Below are positions 6,046 through 10,217 of a stretch of DNA of 10,217 bases, piece by piece. The stretch's first letter is position 1, and each line of letters starts with the position of its first letter. The translations under genes and the position numbers were made by a program. Under the pieces are notes generated by a model. The model saw only the letters and a program-made list of their open reading frames with translations, did not search any database and was not told the DNA's origin. The DNA lies in NCBI GenBank assembly GCA_019115345.1, contig DXDV01000021.1, positions 1 to 10,217 of the forward strand. The letters run 5' to 3'. This DNA is from Candidatus Intestinimonas stercorigallinarum (GTDB lineage: Bacteria > Bacillota > Clostridia > Oscillospirales > Oscillospiraceae).

Positions 6046-6117
6046 GGCGGGCGGCCGCAGGCCGCCCCTACGAAGACGGAAAAGCGCTCGGGTAGGGGCG
6101 GCTTTTGGCCGCCCGCC
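6046..6117. repeat. Short inverted-repeat element with GTAGGGGCGGC ends
   Basis: 6046-6071 (GGCGGGCGGCC ... GCCGCCCCTAC) and 6092-6117 (GTAGGGGCGGC ... GGCCGCCCGCC) are inverted copies differing only in the 3-4 nt between the half-palindromes. The spacer is 20 bp. Each arm is itself a hairpin. Confidence 0.7.
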
Positions 6118-6141
6118 CGGTCCGGTGTCACGTTTCTCTCT

Positions 6142-6247
6142 GTCATTCTGAGCGAAGCGAAGAATCCGCAACCCCCGTCTTTGTGCGTAACAGGAAGGGA
6201 AAGGGACGGGAGTTACGGATTCTTCGGCCTTACGGCCTCAGAATGAC
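6142..6247. repeat. MITE-like element copy 3
   Basis: Left end 6142-6170 begins GTCATTCTGAGCGAAGCGAA; right end 6214-6247 ends ACGGCCTCAGAATGAC. The 106-bp size is as copy 2. The DNA after its right end (CTTCTTTGTGTGGG) resembles that after copy 1 (TTCTTCTGTGTGTGGG), so both were probably copied or inserted in the same repeat context. Confidence 0.8.
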
Positions 6248-6337
6248 GTGGGGAGGACGTGGTGCTTCTTTGTGTGGGAAGCGGACCCTGCGCGGACGAA
6301 GCTGCCGGTTTGACGCCAAACTGTTACCATTTCCGCC

Positions 6338-6371
6338 TTGACAAGGATAGGTTACAGTTGTACCCTATAAG
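6338..6371 (+). promoter_or_regulatory. Promoter of the BlaI/M56 operon
   Basis: Consensus -35 TTGACA at 6338-6343. At 17-bp spacing the -10 would be TACCCT (6361-6366), a weak match; a better TATAAG (6366-6371) lies at 22 bp, which is too long. Either choice places the -10 inside the inverted repeat 6350-6391, as expected for repression by steric block. Confidence 0.6.
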
Positions 6372-6391
6372 TGAAGGGTACAACTGTAACC
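6350..6391. promoter_or_regulatory. Double BlaI/MecI-type operator
   Basis: A perfect 17-bp inverted repeat (6350-6366 and 6375-6391) around the 8-bp spacer ATAAGTGA. Each arm contains a box with its own dyad: TACAGTTGTA at 6353-6362 and TACAACTGTA at 6379-6388, centres 26 bp apart. This matches the TACA-nn-TGTA form of BlaI/MecI operators from staphylococci. It lies between the -35 and the regulator's ribosome-binding site, implying autorepression. Confidence 0.85.
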
Positions 6392-6414
6392 AACGCACGA
6401 AAGGGGGATGCTCC

Positions 6415-6807
6415 ATGTGGGAGACGGAGGCCAAGATCACCGACGCGGAGCTCACGGTGATGGAGGTGCTGTGGCAGGGGGGCGACCTGACCCTGGCCCA
6501 GGTGAAAGAGGGGGTGGCCGCCCGGACGGGCTGGAGCGGCGACACCGTCAAGACCCTCCTCCGGCGGCTGGTGGAAAAGGGGGCGGCGGGCCAGGAGAAG
6601 CGGGGGGTGTACCACTACCGCCCCCTGGTGAGCCGGGAGGCCCTGGAGGACTACAAGACCACCGCCCTCATCGACCGGCTCTACGACGGAAAGGCCAGGG
6701 ACCTGGTGGCCGCCCTGGTGGAGCGGCGGCGGCTGGACCGTTCCGACGTGGCCGAGCTCAAGGACCTCTTTGACCGGCTGTGGGAGGAGAGGGGGGAGGA
6801 GATATGA
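6415..6807 (+). CDS. BlaI/MecI/CopY-family transcriptional repressor
   Basis: Winged-helix repressor, 130 residues, expected to bind the operator at 6350-6391 as a dimer and to be removed when the partner M56 protease is triggered. The N-terminal domain is typical: ITDAELTVMEVLW (8-20), then TGWSGDTVKTLLRRLVEKGA (38-57) as recognition helix and start of the wing, then YHYRPLVSREALE. The C-terminal dimerisation helices cover about 75-125. In S. aureus BlaI cleavage occurs at Asn-Phe near residue 101; here the equivalent region is LVAALVERR, with no Asn-Phe, so any cut site differs. ATG at 6415 has AAGGGGG about 8 nt upstream. Its stop overlaps the next start as ATGA. No symbol is given because a link to beta-lactams is not shown. 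Confidence 0.93.
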   Translation: MWETEAKITDAELTVMEVLWQGGDLTLAQVKEGVAARTGWSGDTVKTLLRRLVEKGAAGQEKRGVYHYRPLVSREALEDYKTTALIDRLYDGKARDLVAALVERRRLDRSDVAELKDLFDRLWEERGEEI

Positions 6808-9428
6808 CCGGCTTTCTCCTCACCCTGCTGCGGCTGAGCCTCCTGGGTTCGGTGCTGGGGGTGGTCCTCATGGGGGCGCTCCGCCTGCTGGGAGACCGCA
6901 TCAGCCGGGCGGCGGGGTACTACCTGTGGTTGCTGGTGCTGCTGCGGCTGTGCCTGCCGGTGTGGGTGGACCTGCCCCTCCCCGTCCAACCGCAAAGCGC
7001 CGCCGTTGTTGGAACCATGGTGATGACCGGGCAAAACGCGGTGGCCCTGCCCGCCCAGCCCCCCACGGACCAGGGGGGACAGACGGCGGCGCCCGCACTG
7101 CCGGAGACGCCCACCGATGGAGGTGAGACGGCGGCGGTCACTGTCCAAGCGGTGGACTGGGTGGACGTCCTCACCTCCCCCGCCCTGTGGTTTACGGTGT
7201 GGGTCCTGGGCTTTGTTCTGAACCTGGGCCGGTACGGGCGGAGCTACCGCCGCTTTGCCCGGCTGGTCCGGCGGGAGAGCCGTCCCCCCGCTCCGGCGGC
7301 CCTGGAGGTGCTGCGGGAGCTGGACCCCGGCGGGAAAGCGGCTCTGGCGGTGTGTCCCGGCCTCCCCTGTCCCATGGCCCTGGGGCTGCTGCGGCCCGCC
7401 GTGTTCCTGCCCGAGGGGGTGGAGGACCGGGGGCGGCTGGAGGACATCCTCCGCCATGAGCTGACCCACCTGCGCCGCCATGACCTCCTCTATAAATGGT
7501 GCGCGGCGGCGGTGACCAGCCTCCACTGGTTCAACCCCCTCATGCCGGTGTTCCGCCGGGAGATGGCCCGGCGGTGTGAGCTCGCCTGCGACGAGGCCGC
7601 GGCGGGGGGCCTGTCCCCGGCGGAGCGGCGGCGGTACGGGGAGACCCTCCTCTCCCTGGCGGCAGCGCCCCCCAAGGGGCTGGTGGTCACCACCCTGTGC
7701 GAGGAAAAGGAACATCTGAAGGAAAGGCTGGTGGCTCTGGTGAACATGAAAAAAAGAGGCCCCGCCGCCCTGGCGCTGACCCTGTGCATCACGGTGCTGC
7801 TGGGGAGCTGCGCCATGATCGGCGGCACGGCCACCGTGACCCCCGGCCCGGAGGCGCCGCCCCCCGCCGAGACCCAGACGCCCGCTCCGGCGCCCACGGC
7901 GGCCCCGGACGCCCTCTTCACCGACGCCGACCTCTACGACCTGGGGGGCGGGCTCACCCTGGCCATCCCCGCCGACATCGCGGAGGACACCATGGTCCTC
8001 TTTGAAGAGGACCTGGGGGACGGCTCGGAGCCGGTGTTCCCCAGGGTCTACCACCGCGCCAGCTATGAGGCCGGTATGGAGGACTTCGACGCCCCCATGG
8101 GCTTCCTCTTCTCCCTCTTCCGCTATGACCGGGTGGGGTACGAGCAGAACTACCTGGCCGTCCACGGCGGGGTGGGCCAGACCGTCTTTGCCCGGGATGG
8201 GGCGTGGTACTACGGCATGGGCGAGCCCACCGACGTGCAGTTTTACGTCAGCGGCGGGTGGGAGGTGGCCACCGACGATTCCCGGTGGCAGGAGTGGGAA
8301 TATGTCCTCTCCTGCATCCCCGACATCCAGGCCGACTTCATCGCCCGCAACGGGCTCACCTCCTACGACGGCGGGACCGACCTGGACCGGCCCTTCCTGT
8401 GGGAGGGGGAACATCGGTATGTGGAGGTCCACAACGCCGGCTACTCGGTCTCCCTGACCCTCCTCCTCTCCCAGCCCGTCACCCAGGGCAGCGGCGGCAT
8501 CTGGTGCGTGGAGGGCAGCTTTGACAACAACTACGGCGGCTGGAGCAAGGAGCTGCCCTACGGCATCCAGGTGACGGCGGCGGAGTACTACGCCGATCTC
8601 CAGGCCCAGGCGGACGCCGGACGCCGGCCGGAGCTGCTGGACCCGGTCCAGGCGGCAAGGGCGTGGTATCAGGAGGACTATGCCGCCGAGACTTTGGAGG
8701 GCCTCGCCTTCACCCTCCTGGAGGGGGCGCCCGCCGGGGACCTGGGGAGCACCCTCCGGCAGGTGGCGGGCCAGACCGGCGCCCTGGAGAGCCTCTTTTA
8801 TCTGGACGGCAGCCCGGGCAGCAGCGAGGGCAGGCTGGCCTTCTCTGACCCGGCTTTCCTGTCGGGCGAGGTACACCGGTACCTCTATCCCTTTGTGTGG
8901 GTGGAGGGACAGGAGCCGGAGGTCATCGAGGGGGAGGCGGTGCGCTACCAGGCGGAGAGCGGCGACGAGCTCCTCTTCCTGGAGGAGGGCGACCTTCTCC
9001 GCGTCTCCATCGGGGAGGCCGTCTCCTGGTACCGGCCCGCGTATCCCTATGCCCACGGCCCCTATGACCGGATGCTGGACTACTGCTCCGCCCTGGCCCA
9101 GGAGGAGGACCCCTTCACCCAGGAGCAGGTGGACGCCGGCATATCCGCCCTGCGGGCCTGGCTGGAGGCGGAGGGCTGGGAAGCGCCCCTGGAGGGCACG
9201 CCCCACTATCTGCCCCTCTACGCCCGATACTACGCCCAGACCTATCTGGAAAACGGCAACGGCCAAAATAGCGGCCTTGGCCGGGCCGACGTACTGGTCC
9301 TCTGCGCCGCCTTCCCGGACGCCCCCCAGGGGGCGGGGACCTACGTCTTTTGGCTCATCCCCGGCGGGACCGGCGGCTGGCAGGTGGACGACTGGGGTCG
9401 GACCGCCTTCCCCGATCTGACGGCCTGA
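6804..9428 (+). CDS. BlaR1-like M56 family membrane metallopeptidase with a large unrecognised outer domain
   Basis: Predicted membrane sensor-protease partner of the BlaI-like repressor, 874 residues. Helices lie at about 3-27, 38-56 and 124-142, and a fourth at 321-337. Between the third and fourth is the cytoplasmic zinc protease: LGLLRPAVFLP (193-203), HELTH with His218, Glu219 and His222, and CELACDE with the likely third ligand Glu259, 37 residues after His222 as in S. aureus BlaR1. The fourth helix ends VLLGSC (Cys336), like a lipobox. A Pro/Ala/Thr linker (342-370) leads to a ~500-residue outer region rich in Trp, Tyr, Asp and Glu. It shows no SxxK, SxN or KTG set of a penicillin-binding domain and has four cysteines (504, 568, 761, 834). 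ATG at 6804 overlaps the upstream stop and has GGGAGGAG before it. Confidence 0.9.
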   Translation: MTGFLLTLLRLSLLGSVLGVVLMGALRLLGDRISRAAGYYLWLLVLLRLCLPVWVDLPLPVQPQSAAVVGTMVMTGQNAVALPAQPPTDQGGQTAAPALPETPTDGGETAAVTVQAVDWVDVLTSPALWFTVWVLGFVLNLGRYGRSYRRFARLVRRESRPPAPAALEVLRELDPGGKAALAVCPGLPCPMALGLLRPAVFLPEGVEDRGRLEDILRHELTHLRRHDLLYKWCAAAVTSLHWFNPLMPVFRREMARRCELACDEAAAGGLSPAERRRYGETLLSLAAAPPKGLVVTTLCEEKEHLKERLVALVNMKKRGPAALALTLCITVLLGSCAMIGGTATVTPGPEAPPPAETQTPAPAPTAAPDALFTDADLYDLGGGLTLAIPADIAEDTMVLFEEDLGDGSEPVFPRVYHRASYEAGMEDFDAPMGFLFSLFRYDRVGYEQNYLAVHGGVGQTVFARDGAWYYGMGEPTDVQFYVSGGWEVATDDSRWQEWEYVLSCIPDIQADFIARNGLTSYDGGTDLDRPFLWEGEHRYVEVHNAGYSVSLTLLLSQPVTQGSGGIWCVEGSFDNNYGGWSKELPYGIQVTAAEYYADLQAQADAGRRPELLDPVQAARAWYQEDYAAETLEGLAFTLLEGAPAGDLGSTLRQVAGQTGALESLFYLDGSPGSSEGRLAFSDPAFLSGEVHRYLYPFVWVEGQEPEVIEGEAVRYQAESGDELLFLEEGDLLRVSIGEAVSWYRPAYPYAHGPYDRMLDYCSALAQEEDPFTQEQVDAGISALRAWLEAEGWEAPLEGTPHYLPLYARYYAQTYLENGNGQNSGLGRADVLVLCAAFPDAPQGAGTYVFWLIPGGTGGWQVDDWGRTAFPDLTA

Positions 9429-9451
9429 GACAAAAACCACCGCCGTTTTTT
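9419..9451 (+). terminator. Possible weak terminator at the end of the M56 gene
   Basis: GACGGC (9419-9424) can pair with GCCGTT (9442-9447), directly followed by a run of Ts to 9451. The stem is short (5 bp plus one G-U) and the loop is 17 nt, and it overlaps the stop codon. It may end the BlaI/M56 transcript weakly. Confidence 0.4.
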
Positions 9452-9464
9452 CCGCCCGCCCCCC

Positions 9465-9493
9465 TTGACGGACGCCCGCCGCGCGCATAAAAT
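9465..9493 (+). promoter_or_regulatory. pyrG promoter
   Basis: -35 TTGACG (9465-9470), 17-bp spacer, -10 TAAAAT (9488-9493). The predicted start near 9500 leaves a leader of about 65 nt before the pyrG ATG. This shows pyrG is not simply part of the M56 operon. Confidence 0.82.
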
Positions 9494-9508
9494 AGAAAAG
9501 ATTTTTGT

Positions 9509-9556
9509 GGGGCAACGGCGTCCCGGGGCAATGGCGTCCCATCATCTGATGGGAGG
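9509..9556 (+). promoter_or_regulatory. pyrG leader: 16-bp tandem repeat and RBS-covering hairpin
   Basis: GGGGCAACGGCGTCCC (9509-9524) is followed immediately by GGGGCAATGGCGTCCC (9525-9540), differing at one base. Each copy can form a 5-bp GGGGC/GTCCC hairpin. The last TCCC also starts an inverted repeat, TCCCATC (9537-9543) with GATGGGA (9548-9554), that covers part of the GGGAGG ribosome-binding site (9551-9556). The hairpins compete for the same TCCC, so a switch is geometrically possible. It does not look like the GGGCUC-start attenuator known from Bacillus pyrG. Confidence 0.6.
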
Positions 9557-9564
9557 AATGGAAT

Positions 9565-10217
9565 ATGGCGGTCAAGTACATTTTCGTCACCGGCGGCGTG
9601 GTCTCCGGCCTGGGCAAGGGCATCACGGCGGCGTCCCTGGGGCGGCTCCTCAAGCAGCGGGGGCTGAAGGTGGCCCTCCAGAAGTTCGACCCCTACCTGA
9701 ACGTGGACCCGGGGACCATGAACCCCTTCCAGCACGGGGAGGTCTTTGTCACCGAGGACGGGGCCGAGACCGATCTGGACCTGGGCCACTACGAGCGCTT
9801 CACCGACGAGGACCTGACGGTGGATTCCTCGGTGACCTCGGGGAAGGTGTTCTGGGCCGTCCTTGACCGGGAGCGGCAGGGGGGCTACCTGGGGGGCACC
9901 GTCCAGGTCATCCCCCACATCACCGACGAGATCAAGGAGCGGATCTACCGGGTGGGCCGCCGGGGCGACGTGGACGTGGTCATCACCGAGATCGGCGGCA
10001 CCGTGGGCGATATCGAGTCCCAGCCCTTCCTGGAGGCCATCCGGCAGGTGGCGGCAGAGGTGGGGCGGCAGGATGTCATGTATCTCCACGTCTCCCTCAT
10101 CGTGGCCGTGCCCGGCTCCGACGAGCTCAAGAGCAAGCCCACCCAGCACTCGGCCAAGGAGCTGCTGGGCCTGGGCATCCAGCCCGACGTCATCGTCTGC
10201 CGTTCCGAGCACCCCAT
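9565..10217 (+). CDS. pyrG: CTP synthase (3' end outside window)
   Basis: Converts UTP to CTP using ATP and glutamine-derived ammonia, the last step of pyrimidine nucleotide synthesis. The visible 217 residues are most of the N-terminal amidoligase (synthase) domain; the glutaminase domain lies beyond the window. Family motifs: KYIFVTGGVVSGLGKG (4-19, P-loop), KFDPYLNVDPGTMNPFQHGE (40-59), ETDLDLGHYERF with Mg-binding Asp72, TEIGGTVGDIES with Mg-binding Glu142, and LKSKPTQHSAKEL near 188-200. The segment HVSLIVAVPGSDE (175-187) departs from the usual LTLVPY motif. ATG at 9565 has GGGAGG 8 nt upstream; the ATG at 9558 is out of frame. Promoter and leader are just upstream. Confidence 0.96.
   Translation, partial: MAVKYIFVTGGVVSGLGKGITAASLGRLLKQRGLKVALQKFDPYLNVDPGTMNPFQHGEVFVTEDGAETDLDLGHYERFTDEDLTVDSSVTSGKVFWAVLDRERQGGYLGGTVQVIPHITDEIKERIYRVGRRGDVDVVITEIGGTVGDIESQPFLEAIRQVAAEVGRQDVMYLHVSLIVAVPGSDELKSKPTQHSAKELLGLGIQPDVIVCRSEHP

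Larger units (their letters stand above)
5052..6337. other. Gene-free repeat mosaic
   Basis: About 1.3 kb with no credible coding sequence: the open frames here run through inverted repeats, lack ribosome-binding sites and carry low-complexity Arg/Pro/Ser products. The stretch is almost entirely built from palindromic repeat modules, listed separately. It separates the minus-strand ogt cluster from the plus-strand BlaI/M56 operon, whose genes point away from each other, so insertions here break no operon. Between modules, 5691-5879 holds no recognised element. Confidence 0.8.

Noticed and set aside
5346..6171. Long overlapping open frames in the repeat mosaic on both strands
   Set aside because: They read through inverted repeats, so similar Arg/Pro/Ser strings recur in both directions; no RBS, no domain.
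5131..6247. CRISPR array
   Set aside because: Repeats are inverted pairs of unequal spacing with internal hairpins, not regular direct repeats with unique spacers.
6259..6414. Longer N-terminus for the BlaI-like repressor
   Set aside because: The upstream open frame crosses the promoter and operator; ATG at 6415 has an RBS and gives the normal ~130-residue length.
7747..9428. Separate lipoprotein gene starting at the internal ATG (MKKRGPAALALTLC...LLGSC)
   Set aside because: It looks like a signal peptide with lipobox, but there is no ribosome-binding site and the position fits the fourth helix of M56 proteins, which often ends in a GC-like motif. An internal start cannot be fully excluded.
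9500..9512. Reiterative-transcription attenuator as in Bacillus pyrG (GGGCU start)
   Set aside because: The GGGGC tract lies about 16 bp after the -10, too far for the start site, and no terminator precedes the coding region.
6681..9653. A 990-residue open frame on the minus strand opposite the M56 gene
   Set aside because: It runs antisense through the M56 gene and into pyrG, has His/Gly/Val/Leu-rich composition typical of the complement of GC-rich codons, no ribosome-binding site and no recognisable domain.

Overview
The window reads as very GC-rich Firmicutes DNA, most likely a Clostridia / Oscillospiraceae-type gut anaerobe. The support is strong Shine-Dalgarno sites before almost every gene, a lipoprotein-type solute-binding protein, a short SipS-like signal peptidase, a BlaI/M56 regulator pair, and families of short palindromic repeats of the kind common in those genomes. 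Genus cannot be fixed from the sequence.

The left half is all on the minus strand. Reading leftwards from about 5050: ogt (O6-methylguanine-DNA methyltransferase) overlaps a 76-residue membrane protein; then lepB (signal peptidase I) with its own promoter and a TTG start; then a branched-chain amino acid ABC importer, livJ (lipoprotein receptor), livH (permease) and livM (permease, cut by the window edge). livJ has a near-consensus promoter and a downstream hairpin terminator. The 337 bp between livJ and livH hold a long, RNA-like inverted-repeat element and a second hairpin.

Positions 5052-6337 carry no gene. They are a mosaic of nested repeats: three full and one partial copy of a GTCATTCTGAG-ended MITE-like element, two opposed hairpin modules, and two arms of a ~141 bp inverted repeat.

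The right half is on the plus strand. A BlaI/MecI-type repressor and a BlaR1-like M56 metallopeptidase overlap by ATGA, behind a promoter embedded in a perfect 17-bp inverted repeat that contains two BlaI-type boxes. The M56 protein has a normal membrane protease half but a ~537-residue outer domain that is not recognisably a penicillin-binding sensor, so the signal it reads is unknown. After it comes pyrG (CTP synthase, 3' end missing) with its own promoter and a leader containing a 16-bp tandem repeat and a hairpin covering the ribosome-binding site.

The strongest candidates for something undescribed are the outer domain of the M56 sensor with its double operator, the livJ-livH RNA-like element, and the pyrG leader.
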